Positions 10,788 to 24,959 of a DNA stretch of 64,000 nt are shown here, one piece after another. The stretch covers positions 322,271 through 386,270 of the forward strand of contig MEHQ01000010.1 of assembly GCA_008828725.1 (NCBI GenBank), written 5' to 3'. Positions within the stretch are counted from its first letter, which is position 1. Each line of letters begins with the position of its first letter. Below the pieces are notes generated by a model. The model did no database searches and was not told the origin of the DNA. It saw nothing but the letters and a program-made list of their open reading frames with translations. Origin of the DNA: Saccharina japonica (lineage: Eukaryota; Sar; Phaeophyceae; Laminariales; Laminariaceae). Position numbers and translations under genes: made by a program.

Positions 10788-13700
10788 ATGGCAAAGATGG
10801 GGGTCAATCGGAAGCTGCAGAGTGAGTGCATACGGCAACTTTAGTGGGGGTTGGGGAATATGTAAAAGTAAAATTAAATTGAGGATATACATGGAAGTCA
10901 AGGTCAACGATCCTCGACGATTGAGCTTCTTGTTTGTCGTGTTGCCTCTCCGTACGATAGATGCTGTGAGATGCTGCCAAGTGTCGTGTTCCGCTTCCGT
11001 GGGCGAGCTTCACCCAGTACTGCTTTGTACTATTCGTACTACTGCTGTAATGATTTCCTCAGTTCTACTGCTGTGGTGCTGTGTTGATATCCAATAGAGG
11101 GGTCACAGCCCAGCATTTGGTTTGAACGGGAGTAGTGTCGAATGTCGGACTCCTGCTTTGATTTGAACCTTGATGCTTTGGAGCCTATGCTATGTATGGT
11201 ACCTGTTGTGAGTACGAATATACCCTCCTGGTATGTATGCATAACGCCGTACATAACGTCGATGGCGTTATGCTCGTTTCTACAGCAGTTATTACTTTAC
11301 AAGACCATTCTTGAAGCAAGGGCGGTACAGCAGTAACGTTCAACCCAAGCCAGTGATTGCCAACTTTGCCACTACGACCATGGTGGTGCCCAGCCCCCAT
11401 CCCTCGTTCTTGCACGTCCTTTACGATGACGGTTGTGTGCTGTTGGTACCATGTTGAGGTCGAGGCATGACCTGCAAAGCGTGTTATTTCCAGCAGTATA
11501 CTAGTCATAGTATGCACTGCTGCTACCTACCTGTCGCCCGCGGGCACTCGTGATATATCAATCATTCCTATTACATTGATCGTACATGTCATAGATCTAG
11601 TATAATAAGGAGTGGTGGCGTTGGCTGTAAGCCCTGGCTGTGTCATTTTACGGTGTCAGTGCTGTCATTTTACTTCTGCTTCTAAGACGGGTATAGCATG
11701 GTTATTAGTCTAACTACTGGTGTAATACGCAAGTGCAATTGCGCAATTGCCCTGTGTCCTGTTGGCTTTCGTGGGGATTGGACTACAGCTAAAAGTAGTA
11801 GCTAGTAAAGTGCTCCAGTGGAGCTTGGCCTGTGAAGGTTACTTGCATTTTCCAGTTGTTGTGATAGAGTACTAATTGCTGCCCCTGGGTTGAATACGTT
11901 GCCCAAAGTAGGTTAGAGTAGGGTGGGATGGGGTGGGGTGGGGTGGATTAGGGTAGTGTGGGGCAGGGTAGGGTAGGCCACCGTAGGGGGGGCGCGGGCG
12001 CGAGTTGATCCCTTACCATTATCGGCTTTCACATTTCATGGTTGGCGGGTCGTCATCGGGAACATAGACACGTCTAGCGTCTAGCTCTACCGTAGCGAAC
12101 CTGTACTACTACTGTACCAGGTGGCAGTCTGTGTGCGGAAGGACACGAGACACCATACATACCAGCGGTGCTCGTTCTCCAGCGAACAAATGTGCCAGGT
12201 ACCACCACTGCAGCCAGTACCTTAATACCTTAATACCATTACTATGGGCTGCGCTGTCGTTGCCTGTGTAATGATGTTCCCTCTCAATTCGAATCCCAGA
12301 CTCCAGACACAAGACTACAGCCCAACTAATAATATGGAGTACAACTTGTACTCGGTAGTATGATAATATGATGACAACCAATCGGCATACTCTCGTATGT
12401 TTATGAACAGGGTTAAACTTGACAAGTATACTATTAAATACCAGGTACCTGGTAGTAGTTAAGTCGATGGCCACGTAGCGCTCCACAGATGAAAGCGGAA
12501 TCGGATGATCGGATGCCTTTCTCACCCACTTGTCTACGAGTGCTTTGTCGGCGGGTGTTTGATGTGCTTGTGGCACGGCCCGTTCTGCCCATCTGTCTTG
12601 TCGCCCGCGTCTCATGTGCGCTGTGTCTTATGTGTCTACTGACTGTGTCTACGACTGACTTGTGTCTACTGGTGTGTCTACAGTACTGAAGGTGTCTTCT
12701 GCTGTGTACTGACTGTCTACTGCTATTGTGGCTATGTACTGTCTGTGTATGTACTGTCTACAGCGGAAATCGACCGGACGTTGAAAAAGGTGGACGAAGG
12801 AGTGGCCTTGTTCGATGAGATCTGGGACAAGGTTTATTCCGCCACACAACAGAACCAGAAAGAGAAGTACGAGGGGGACCTCAAGAAGGAGATCAAGAAG
12901 TTGCAGGCAAGTTTTTGGAAGCGATACGTACGTAGGAGTCTTGCGTGGATGTTGCTTCGTGAGGGGTGCATGCATGCATCCACTGCAGCTCTTAAGGGTG
13001 GGACGTCTGCTTGGGACGCTGCCGAAGATGTCGGTGCCGGCCATGTGGTGCCTTTCGACTCGAAGCATATTGCATTATTGGTCGAGGCGTGTAGAAACAG
13101 TTATGCTTGCGGTGTTGAACGATGACGAGGTTGTCCGTACCGTGGTTGGCTTTCGGCATTGGGTATCGGCACAGGTATGATGTGCCAAGTATGCCAAGTA
13201 TGGTGTAAGATGCGCACCTGTGTTGCAGTGCCCACAAAACCCAAGATGAACTACTTTCAGATAAAGCCTAATTTGTGGAAAACTGGGTTGGGTCAATATC
13301 AGCCCCGAGTAAGGCCCTTTTCACAGACACCGTGCTCCCCACAGAAGCCTCCAAATGACACACCACACGCAGAGGAATTCAATCAAGTCATGGTAGAGCC
13401 TGCTCGGTAGCTTGATGGTGCTTGATCCTCCTAGAGTTGGATTAAATCAGTTTCCCGCAGATGGAAGCAGGTAGCAGCTTCGGTCGAAGCAATTTCGCCG
13501 CCTGTTTAGACAATCTTCACGGCCGAGGTCGCGGTGGAAGGCGTGGACGAAATCGCCCAGAACTCTTCCTGTGCCCGTATATATATGCAAGGAAGGTTTT
13601 CAGGGGCGGGAGATATCGGGATCGGTCCTACAGACGGCGTAATAGGCCTCAGAAGTGTGCCTCAAAACTCAAAGAAACGTGTACAAAAACGCAGGCATTT

Positions 13701-16700
13701 ATTTCCTGCTGTATGCGGGTACTCGTATTCATATTTTTCGAGAAAAATATTCGTTTTGACCTGTAAAAAGCAACTTGTTTACAGTACAAGAAAAACGACC
13801 TGGAACCACATTTTCAAACTTCAGCGACGAGGTCGCGCACCGTAGAGGGCACGGAATCGGCTGCCACTTTGCCACACTGCTGTGGGTGCGTCAAGGAGTC
13901 TTTTGAGGGGCGGGAGATATTCGGATCGACGATATTGATGGAGTTGTGGTAGATTGCATATTTTCCCACAGGAAAAAATCAGGGGTGTTGTTGTTCAAGT
14001 TGTCGACGCTGAAAGTAGATTTGGCCAAATCACGATTATTTTGTGGGCAGTGCAACACAGGTGTGCGAGGTTCTTTCACTATAGCGATACTTGAGCATGT
14101 TCCTGTGTCCTTTGTGGCCATGGCGAGTGAAGCATCGCCGGCAAAGCGCGTTGCGGCTGCTGTATACCGGTACCTGGTAGTACGGAAGCTACTGCTCGAA
14201 GATGCTGTGTCGGTAGTGCGTACGCACCTGGTACCACTCGAAGGTGTTGTGTTTCATTACGGCCTACCGCAGTAGTGGCGCTCTTGGTACAATAAATAAC
14301 TGTTACACGGTTGTACTAAACGGTATCGCGACTTGCAAGCAAAGGGTGGCCACGACCGTCCCAATAATTGTCGATGTTTCCGCTGTCGTCTTTCTGCTGT
14401 CACTGTGGTGTTTCTACACGGCCGATGCAGAGGCACCGAGATTCCATCAAGGGCTGGTTGCAGAGCAATGATATCAAAGACAAGACGGTACTGCTAGAGG
14501 TAAGGAGGCGGATCGAGTCTAAGATGGAGCAGTTCAAGGTCTGCGAAAAGGAGACGAAGACCAAAAAATTCAGCAAAGAAGGCTTAGCAAGAGAAGCGGA
14601 GGTGAGCCGGGAGTTAACAATCAGTTGTATTGGTACTGCTGGTACTGCGTTGATCTCTGTTAATACCAGGAAGTACTGAATGTACTGGACCTCTGTTTTA
14701 TATGCAGTGAAATTGTGGGTGCAGTGAATAACGCCTATGTCTGGGGCGTCGCCGAAAGGTCGCTCTCGATGTGGAACTACTGCTGTAGACTAGAGTATCT
14801 GTACATACACAATGTACTCGTACTTTATTGAGGAGTGCACTTGAGTCGGTCGAAACTGAGGGCTGGACGATAAAGCGCATCCTGCCAGCAGACAGACGGC
14901 ACTACTCTGCTGCAGCTGCTGTAGTTGCACGGCTGTGTTACGTGGCATTCTGTAAAATATGAAAGTGCACGTTCTCTCTCGTATTGTTTGTACCAGGTAC
15001 CACGTATAAGACTGTTTGGTGTTGTATGCATTTAATAGTTGCTGCCCTTGGCTCCCTGTAATTGGTCTCCGTCGCCACACGGTACTGATGTATGGTACGC
15101 CAAGCGCTGTCCAAGGCCCCACTCCTTTTGGCTGAGGAATTGTGATGTCTTGATGTGCTGTGTGCTGTGTGTTCAAACGACCGCCGCAGATGGACCCGGA
15201 GGAGAAGGAGAAGATGGAAAAGCGAGACTGGTTAGCGGAGAAGATCCAGATGCTGAATACGCAGCTCGAAGGCTTCGAGGCGGACGTGGAGAAAGCTGTG
15301 AGTTTGCCTCATTCAGTCTGGTACTATTTTGAAAGAAGCATGACCATCGGTATATTCCGAGGTTTATTCAGCGTAACCGGTACCTTTTATTTTGCTTCCT
15401 TCGTTTATTCGCTCCCAGATTGTGTGCCGGAGTTGTGCGTGTAATATTTGTTCTGTTGTAGCAGCCCCATGCGCCCTCACGCTATATGGCGGGCGCTGGT
15501 TCCAGATGTTATCGTTTCTCTTGTATGTTCGTATGCGAAGTATAATTTAGTAGTTCGAGCCGAAGAAGCTACGAGACCGCGGTTCGATCGCTTGTATGAC
15601 TCCCCCCTATATACACTAAAACTACTCCAGTAAATATATATTAACAGCATGAAGACCAAGAGACAAGAGGGGTCTTCACGCTTCACGCGCACAAATAGAC
15701 CTGTCCCCTTTAAGACCAGGGATTATATTTGCCACCCCTCATCCCCGGGTTTGACGGTAACTATAAATCGGAGTAACTCTAACCCCGACATGCTTTTTCG
15801 GTGAAGGAGATTACGAAATTACGCCGCTCTTTTGACACGCTGCATTTGGACCCGCGCCTGCTTCGTGCCCTAGCAGGGAGTGGGTGCATGCATCAGCTTA
15901 GTGTTTCATTCACAACAGCTTTTGGTTGTGTTGAAATTTGCCGTCCGCGCTCTTTCAGCCGAGGTCTAGACCTAGAACCTCGACTAAAAGGGGCTGCAGT
16001 GCTCGAAATTGGTCGTTGTACACAGCAAACCTGCAACGCAGACGCCACCCAACGCAGGGCGCCACTTGTCTTGTGTGCCGTTTCCGTTAGACGTACGTAT
16101 GGATCTGTGGATTATTAATGCAGTTGACTTGAATCAGTGTTACGGTATACCAGTAGTGTTACGGTATCTACTTCGTGCAGATGTTACTTTCGACCTATAA
16201 ATGTTACGCCCTGAATGTGCGGTGTGTCATACTATCATATATATACTATCACACTACTAGTATAGTTCTAGGTGTGCATTGTGTGTCATACTACTACTAC
16301 GGCCATGGAGCTACGCGGGGAGAGCTTTTGGCTTGTGCTTTTGGCTTTTGGTGCATAATGGGGACTGGGCAAGACAGGCTGCGTTTTTCTAATTACGTTC
16401 GCCGGTTCTGGCTAGTCTTCTATGGACCCAAAAACTCGGTATCTAGTGACTACCATGGTACCTGGTACAGCAAGCAGTACATGGCTGTGTCGTGTGTAAC
16501 CTATTCATATTATTTAGTAATAGTCGTGTTACCAGGCCGTCAACATCGCTCTTCCTCGTCACCACCTATTGCCCGCGCCGGTAGCTCAAAAGCTCCGCAT
16601 TCTACCAGCTACAGACAGAATAATGTAAAGGGCGCGTGTATTCCCCCTCTTTTGGTGATGACTGCACTAACGCGGCATGTGTTTGTTGTGCGTGTGCTGT

Positions 16701-19700
16701 GCCCTGCCGTGCGTGTTGTGGTGTTATTGTTTGGTTATGTTTTGGTTTGGTAGCTGTCGGCACTAGGGAAGAAAAAGAAGGCTCAGGACAACGAGAGGAT
16801 CTCTGTGCTAGAGAACGCTCGGAAGCAGCACAACTACCACATCGGCCGGCTGGAGCAGATGCTTCGCCTGCTGGATAACAACGACTTAGCGCCAGACCAG
16901 GTGAGCTTACAGCTAGAGTCTCTACATTTTGTTGGCATGCTTGTATTGATATTGATGATGCCGAGTCGTATGTTTTTATTTCAAGGACATTGTCGACGCC
17001 ATTCAGTAGCATCGAGAACGGCTGGAGTATGGCCCTACCTGCGCTGCGTATAGCGAACACTCCCGACTTACACCGGCTCTGTGGTATGATGTGGTATGAT
17101 TGGCGTGGTGTAGTGCAGTGCGAATTGCTATTAATACGTCCGTCGGCGATAGTCTTCGAAGTGGTGCTACTCCATTTCAGTGTCGATGCTGGAACTTGCT
17201 TAGGAAGTGCATTTTTGTTGCTGACGGGTTGTCATCTCACGGGCACGGGCCGCAGTTGCCTCGCTGCGCCCTGTCGGCTGGGGTAACGGAGTCTGCGACT
17301 CCGTAAGTAGCGAACCACGCCAGCATTGCCTCGAAACGTGGTGAAATCAACATACAAATCACAACTTCATTATGCTGTTGCGGTGCATTACAGGTGGACA
17401 GCATCATGGAGGATCTGGATTGGTATATTAGTCAGGCGGGAGACGACATCCACCTCATTGAGAAATTCGAGGCGGAAGACTCGTACGATCTGTACGAGGC
17501 GCTGGAGCTGGACGAGCTTGCCACACCTGGGGCTCCGCCAGTGGTGAAGGGCTCAAAAAAACTCGACGTGAGTCTGCTTGATTTGATGGTCGAGGCATTT
17601 CTCGCTCACTCGCGGGGGTTTGGTGACGCCTGGACGGCGGTTTTGAAGTGTTTTTCTTGTTGCCTGAAGCCCACGTGCGCCGTTTCGGTAGAGTAGCTAT
17701 TAATAGGCCTTGGCGGGATGGCGCGACCGAAGCCCCCCCCCCACCCCTGAACGTTTGGCATCGCACGGGCTGCTGTGGGTCTGGAGCATGTGTTCCTCTG
17801 CTTCGGTACTTGCTGGCTTCACATACCTGGTCTGCATGCAGCGTTGCCTCTGCTTCGGTACTTGCTGGCTTCACATAGCTTGTCTGCATGCAGCGTTGCG
17901 TGCAGCGTTGCATGAACTTTGCTGTTGGTCGATATGCGTTGTGTTGTGTGTCGTGTCGGAACCGAAGAAGTCCAAGGTGTTGAAAGGGGTCCCGCCAAGT
18001 ATCACTATCACTAGCATCATGCGCATGGGGCATGTGGTCCTCTGAACAGCCTATACGCTACCGTATACTCGGACATGTGATATAACACGCAAGATGACAC
18101 CCCATTCCTTGGATATATTTCAGAGCTAATGTTATCCAAAACAGGGGAGGTGTACACTAATATTATAGTGGAACGATGTCGAGGTATTTCCCGAGGCGAT
18201 GTGTTGTCCTCCGTCCTATACGGTAATTGCGCCTACGGGCGCTCATTCTGTGGCTTTTGCTATGGCTGTCTATAGCTGTTGCTGTTGCTGTAGTTGTTGC
18301 TGTTGCTGGATCGCCAAGGCGCTCATGCTGTTTATATCATGTCATGATGTCGTGTGCTGTTCACTAAGCTCCCTCGGCGCTCAGCTGTAGATTCCTCTAC
18401 AGTAAGTATACTCGTGACTACCGTGTGACTACTGTGTGACTACTGTGTTACTGCTGTAGTTTGTATTGTAGTTTGTATTGTTACTATTTAATAATGTAAT
18501 TGGTGGTATGGGTATGGCAGGTGTTTGCGGAGGGGGATGAGGAGGACGAGGATGGCGACGGTGCCGGGGACGATGCTCCAGCGCCGGCGGTCAAGCTCAA
18601 AGGGCGGAAGGTGAACTGAACCCCTCGCTTGTCTACTAGTGTGATGTCTAGTCAATACCTAATATCTGCCGCTCACGGTTTGCACCCACAGACGGATTCG
18701 TGTGCAACACTGTGCTCGAGTAGACAGTAGTGGGCTCTCAATTGCAGTACGTATGCATTTCATTAATTACTAGCCGCGTATTTTCTCCATGGGTTAACAT
18801 ACGATATGGTGTTGAAACGTGTAGTTGTTGTCTGCTCGTTTTCTCTCCTGCTTCAGTGCCGCCGCTGTATGGTGTTGTATTGCTTCGTGATGTGTTGCTA
18901 TTGTATTGTCATTGTATTGCTACTGTATCGCGATTATATTGTTATTGTGCTGATGTGGTATTGCTTTTGTGTTACGGCATTGTATTTATATTGTATTGGA
19001 CCAATTGGGGTGCCGTTGTGGTTGTGACCCCTGTATATGGGGTATGGTCTACTGGTAATGGTCTTGGTTGAGGCGCATGCGGGACTGTCTTGTTGTCTTG
19101 CTGTCTTGTCGTCTTATTGTCTTACTGTTTTGTGTTGAGGTGCATCTTTGAAGGTGACAACGAGCACTACACTGCAGTCAGCTATCATACAAAGTATGTC
19201 ACATTACCATCTGTGACGTCCTTGGCCTTTACTTGTGTCGTTGTATCATACTGTACATCATACGGTACATGTATTGTGATATAAATGTGCTATTTAGATG
19301 CTATTTAAATGGTATTTCGATGGTATGAACTGTAGAGCGGTCTTATTTGTCCGAGTGGAGGCCTCTGTCTACGTTATTTAGTGCAGGGAAGGCCAGTTGA
19401 GGGGTCGAACCCTGCACTAAAAATCGCATAGTTATTGTATACCATACCATCAGCATTTGTTTACCTTCATTACCCAAATCCATACCTCGATTCGATGGCT
19501 GGCTGTCTGGCACCACAGGGCAAAGCGGCGGCGGCCGCGGCGGCTGCGGCGGGGATACCTTTAACGATCGGCCGGCCGGTGGTAAAGAGCGCAAAAGACG
19601 CCGCCAAAGCGGCGGCCGTGGCGGGAGTTCGACAACGGGCGCCGTCTACATCGGGGGGGATGCCTATCATAGGCCGCCCGGTCGTAACGCCTGCTGTTCC

Positions 19701-21566
19701 CCCAACAAAGGTTGCCAAGGTACCGGGCTTGGGAGACTCACCGCAGGCGTCCACGCAGATGCAGCAGCTTCAGCAGCAGCAGGCTGGAACTCCGGGGCAG
19801 GCGTTGGGAGCGGGGGCGCGTTTAGGAACGTCAGGTCCGCAGACTCCGGGCAGAACGATGCAGGTGCGCTTTGGTCTTGTCGCTGGCTCGAGTTGGAGAG
19901 GACGATCGGGAAAAACGGGGGCTGTCATATTGTGTGTCCATGGTTGGGGTGTGTCTGTTCGGGGAGGGAGTGTACTGTAGGAGGGGTGTGTGTTCGGACA
20001 GGCTTGGCTAGGGTGCGTGTTGGGCGGCGTGGTGTGGATAGCTGGGATGGGATGGTTGCTTTTGAGCAATGGACGGTGTTTTCTACCAGTACCAGGTACG
20101 TATTTTTTATCCATCATTCTAAGTTGGGTTGGTTTGCATAGTTATCATACGGTGCCGCGCTAAACACGATCAAGAAAAAAATCGTCGCCGTTATTGTCAC
20201 AGCATTGGTATAGCATTGGTATATCCCTAGGATTGGGAGTATTGCCTCATGTCTGACTAGCGATGCGTAAGCCGCAATCGTCCCTACAAGGCCTACCGGT
20301 ACCCAATACCACTACTTTTGTTAGCAACGCTATCAATATTGCTAATGTTACACTGTTTCGGTCTCGTGCGGACAGCACCGGTGCTCATATGATATATTGA
20401 CAGATAAAACCCGTGGTACACGCGATGGAAGCATGATATAGTATGACTATTGAAGTATGACCAGCATTTTAGACGCAGCTTGCAAAGATGAGTATAGACG
20501 AAATTCTCGATCTCTCAGCTCATGCTTTTTGTGTCTTTGTACTATACCTATGTTCTGGCCGTAATCCTCGGGTTCGATTTGACGCCTCTCATGACGCCTC
20601 TCATCCAACCCTTTTCCCCCCTGGCTCGACACCTCTATACCGGCTGAACAGACCGGAGCGACAACAACCCCTATCAAAATGCCACGCGCCGCGTCATCGG
20701 CAACAGCTGCAGATAACCTTCACACGCCACAGCGGCAACAGGTGCGTGTGCTGTGCGTTGTGTACTGCTGCCTACTGCTGCATTGGTGGTTGCTTTGCGA
20801 CACGATCGCGATATCTTCCATCTGTTTTACACGGTGGCTTCCTGTGTTGTGATGCATGATGCGTGTGGGTCGCTGGCGTCAGAAGGGGGGAGTTCCTCAT
20901 TGAGGGAAGCCTTCGCTAAGTGGTGCGTTTTATATATAGCACGAGAAAAGCACGCTCTCTTGCTCTTGACCGCGTTCCTCAGGGTTGTTTGAATGATTTA
21001 CGGCAAGATACCGATCGCACGTATTCCTCTGGAATATGTTGTTCGAATGGTTTACCACGATACTGATCACTCGTTTTCCTCTGGAGTATGTGATGTAATG
21101 GCTTAAGGCCTACGTATCGCACGTTTTCTCGTGGAGTGTGTGTGTCTTGGGGTGGTTAACCGCGATGTCGACCGCACCTTTTCCTCTGGAACATGTGTTG
21201 GAATCGTTTACCGGGATACTATCAAGTCTGCGTTTTACACATAACGGCCCATTGTCTGCAACACCCGGCCTTTTATGTACTACGCGTGGTGGTTGCAGGG
21301 TATGGCGATGGTCAGGACACCCCCATCAGGAAATCCGCAGCTCAACACCAATAACAGCACCACCACGAGCACCGTTCAGACCCCGTCACGACAAGGGCCG
21401 CCTCAGCAGACGCTTGCTTCCCCGGCGGCCTTCCCGGGGGCAGCCGGCCAGTCCCCGCACCCTAGCAATCACCAGCAGCCCGCGATACCGCAGCAGCAAC
21501 AACAGCAGCAGCAACAGCAACAACAACAACAGCAGCAACAGCAGGCCGCCCAGGCCGGAGCGCAGA

Positions 21567-21603
<37 letters not shown>

Positions 21604-24600
21604 AGCACAGCTTCAACAGCAGCAGCAACAACAACAGCAACAGCAGCAGGGGGGGCTCCCGTTTTCGCTTACGGTGCGTTAGGTCGAAATTGTCGTATGA
21701 AGAATACCCAGTATGTGCACTCTCATCGCTCACCTGTTTTTTGCCGCGGGCTTCACACCTCACGATTGTAAAGTACCGGTATGATATCAGTGTACCATGT
21801 ACCTTTTATTGTATGATATCAGTGTACCATGTACCCTTTATTGTATGATATCAGTGTACCATGTACCTTTTATTGTCACCTGTTGTATTGAGCCTCAGTC
21901 ACAGCTAGTATTATATGATATTCTGATATTAATAGTAAGATAGTATGATACGCTATTACGGGTGGGCTATTGTAGTATTGCAGTCAGAAGAGTAATCACA
22001 ACCCACGTTGGACCGAAAAGGCACGTATCCCCCTATATGTGTACATGTACACACCATAGACATTACTGGGTTTAGACTACTATATTACCAGGTACTACTA
22101 TGTTCCTCCGTAATATTACAGTTTTATTTTGGATCGCGGGCCGACGTCGCATGCTGGCCTTGACCTTGAAGAGTACTATGATACTATGATATCCACAATT
22201 GCAGATTCTGTGTTTTGAGCCCTCGTGCATGTGTTGGAGGGACTGCCTAGAAAACACGCCGCGGGAGCGCTTCGGAAGTTTCCGTGCACAAGGCCGCTGT
22301 CACCGCCAATACTACGTACAGCATCTAAAACATGTCCACGGTTTTCTGCGGTTAGGATATGATCTAATCGTGTACGAAGTCTGCGCAAGTAGTTTAGTAC
22401 CAGTGTCATTTTTGAAGCATTGCCACCACTTGGGCCGCCCGCGTGAAGTTAGCTAACTGAAGATATTGATGCCCCCTTGGCGGTGTTAAGGCGCAGCAGC
22501 AGCAGCAGCAGCAACTTCAGATGCAGCAGCAGCAGCAGCAGACGGCGGCGGCGGCGGCAGCGCAGCAGCAACAACAAGCGCAAACGCAGCAGCGGGCCGG
22601 GCAGGCAGGCTTGAAGGGGGATGGTGGTGCGGCTTTCGATCCGGCCTCTGCAGCTAACGCTGATCGGGAAGACGATGCATCAGGTGCGCGACAGCGGTTC
22701 GGTATATCTCTCATATCCTCAGACTGGACGATCTGGAATGAGACTTGCCCGGTTACATTGAACGGCTGCTTGGTATTTGATGTTTTGCCTATTTACCGAC
22801 TCAGAGTTGACGCGTTTTGTTTTGCTGGGTCGTTGGTCGACTCTGTGGCGTACGTTGTGGATTGGACAGCTGCTTGATATCATCATGAGTTTCCTCGTTG
22901 TTGTTGCTGCAATACGAGGGTATTTGCGCATGTGCAGTATTATACTGTAAGTGACCCTATAATCTTCACCTACTGTGCGGTCCTACGCCGACAGTAAACT
23001 ACTGTAGACGGCTCGGGGGTAAGTACCTGATCTGCGTGCTGCTTGCTCTGTTCGGCTCCTGCCGCATACCCTGCCGCATGCGTCGCACACGGCATTACTG
23101 TGTTATTGCACCGAGGGTACACGAAACAATAAGAAACACCCCACGTTTTTTTTTAATCCCCAGATAGGGGGGTATACTAAAACCAAGTAAATACCATAAA
23201 ACATAAATGTTTTATTCTGACAAAAATCCCAACCCGCTACTGCTGTACGCTTATTCATTGTTTTTAATTCCGACATGGCGGCGAGTGCGGCTCCGTTTTC
23301 CCTTTTCCCGTTTACCCCTGACTGTACACGTGTGACTTGTCGGGTGTGTCTGGCGTCTCCGTTCCTCGATAGGTGTGCCGATGGGACTAGCTCTGGGGCA
23401 GCACCACTCGGCCTTGGGAACGGCACGGCAAAGCGCCGAGTCTGGCGGCCGTGCAGCTCTCGAGCAGAGCATGATGTTCAAGCCACAACCGCGGGACTCC
23501 GAGCGAGCGAAGCCGTGAGTCTGCCTGCTACATTCCACCACTGCAGCTATAAAAGTGGCACATGTAGAGCGCGACGTCTTGAGTCGCTGAGTCGCAAGTT
23601 GAAATACCGAATTTTATCGCTCACGTCCAGGCGTAGAGTGGCCGCTGTCAGTTGCCGCTGTCGACTCGTACACGGGTGGAGCTTATTGATGACAATTATT
23701 GGCGGGACACGCTCGTCTTATTGATGACAGACGGGCTTTTGTCACGTGGATCGCGATGTTACTGAATTACATTGCACGGTGTCCGGTACGAGTAGACCGC
23801 CACACCTCGATATCAAGAACTCAGCCCTACAGTACGCATGTATGGCACGTACATCCGATGTCGACGTGGTGTGGTACACGGTACATATGCGCTGGCACAC
23901 GCTGTCGCTCGCACGTTACCACCGACCACCCTCGCCGTGCAACGCCTCCTACTCTGTATGCCATCCTTTTTTTGTTCAGGTATACTCCGCGTAACCCCTA
24001 CCGAACGCCAGTGGCGTTTCCGAGCCTACCCGCTCCTGCCTTCGAGAAGCCGCACATGTTCGACAAACTCAACACGGACACGCTGTTCCTCATCTTCTAC
24101 TACCAGCAAGGGACGTACCAGCAGTACCTCGCTGCACGCGAGTTGAAGAAGCAGTCTTGGCGGTACCACAAGAAGTATATGACGTGGTTCCAGGTACGAG
24201 AGCAACGCTCACACTGCTTTTTTCACGGGTATACTGTTGCGATTTTGTTTGCTCGCGCTCGTGGGTACTGCGCTCATCTGCGTTGTTTCCCAAGCATCCG
24301 CCCATTGTTCTGTTCACTCTTACGACTTGGACACAGTATTGCAGTATCACAGTATTGCCCCACGGCCTGAAAAGTCTGGACAATTCCGGCTTCGTCCACC
24401 ACAGGCTGCTTTGGAATTTTGGCTGTGTCAATCAATGAAGACGATGTTGAATGTTGCCATCAAACAGACAATTGAGTCAGGATGAGCATGGCAGAAAGGT
24501 TGCCTTTTTTCAATGATGGTATTGTCGCGAGTATGCTATAAAGATGCGCTCGGGCGTCGCTCGCCCGTGTATCGCCCCATCAAACAGCCAATCAAGATAA

Positions 24601-24959
24601 TCTACAGGTAGCAACCAACCAGGCAAATCAGTCTGTAGTCTGTATGAGCATCGCGGAAGTCCTCAATCCAAAGGCCGCCTTCGAATGTCATATACTTCGT
24701 ACAGCGCCAACGCCACTATAACTGATATGTCTCCTCTCCCTGTTGTGTCGCTTCTGCTTTCACTCGCGTGTTCCTTTTGCATCGTTTTGCGTTTCCCTGA
24801 TGTCACTGTCACTGGCAGCGTCACGAGGAGCCCAAGATAACCACTGACGAGTACGAGCAGGGCACGTACGTTTACTTCGACTACGAGACCGGCTGGTGCC
24901 AGCGCATCAAGTCCGACTTCCGATTCGACTACAGCTTCCTAGAGGACGAGGCGTTGTAA
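10788..24959 (+). CDS. CNOT3: CCR4-NOT transcription complex subunit 3 (NOT3/CNOT3)
   Basis: NOT3 is a scaffold subunit of the CCR4-NOT deadenylase, which shortens mRNA poly(A) tails and represses translation; it pairs with NOT2 through its C-terminal NOT box. Fourteen exons join in phase: 10788-10821, 12764-12906, 14431-14601, 15190-15297, 16754-16900, 17394-17567, 18521-18610, 19519-19863, 20652-20741, 21299-21673, 22491-22683, 23373-23514, 23980-24193, 24819-24959 (788 aa). Residues 1-259 form the N-terminal NOT3 helical domain ([50 protein letters not shown]). An acidic exon (residues 260-289), Ala-rich IGRPVV repeats and Gln tracts (mainly exons 10-11) make a disordered linker. Residues about 665-788 are the NOT2/3/5 box ([63 protein letters not shown]). 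The length matches animal and plant homologues. Intron 2 uses a GC donor. Exon 9 and the linker acceptors are the least certain. Confidence 0.93.
11905..11995. repeat. G-rich degenerate repeat in NOT3 intron 1
   Basis: GGGTGGGATGGGGT-like units repeat with GGGTAGGGTAGG variants, giving many runs of 3-4 G on the plus (transcribed sense) strand within the 1.9-kb first intron. The run spacing would allow G-quadruplex formation in the pre-mRNA; that is inference. Confidence 0.6.
12907..14430 (+). other. GC-AG intron in NOT3
   Basis: The second intron begins GCAAGT after exon end TTGCAG and ends GATGCAG. The join [13 protein letters not shown] reproduces the conserved NOT3 sequence without gap, and no GT donor nearby does so. 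CAG|GCAAGT is the standard strong context for GC-AG introns of the U2 type. Confidence 0.85.
17795..17898. repeat. Two tandem copies of a 52-bp unit in NOT3 intron 6
   Basis: The unit CCTCTGCTTCGGTACTTGCT... ending GCATGCAGCGTTG occurs at 17795 and again at 17847 with only a few differences, followed by a short echo of GTGCAGCGTTG. Confidence 0.85.
20985..21215. repeat. Degenerate tandem repeat, about 60-bp units, NOT3 intron 9
   Basis: Four diverged copies of a unit share the order GAATGGTTTACC..GATACTGATC..CACGTTTTCCTCTGGA. They are recognisable by the recurring TTCCTCTGGA and TTTACCRCGATA cores, just upstream of the Gln-rich exon 10. Confidence 0.65.
21781..21876. repeat. Three tandem 32-bp repeats in NOT3 intron 10
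   Basis: Three adjacent 32-bp units begin ATGATATCAGTGTACCATGT and differ at a single position (CCTTTT versus CCCTTT). Confidence 0.95.

Noticed and set aside
16986-17008. Possible extra NOT3 exon reading DIVDAIQ after a TTTCAAG acceptor
   Set aside because: It resembles animal NOT3 (VDAIR), but no donor gives the phase needed by the next exon. Joining 16900 directly to 17394 ([13 protein letters not shown]) matches the plant-type sequence without gap.
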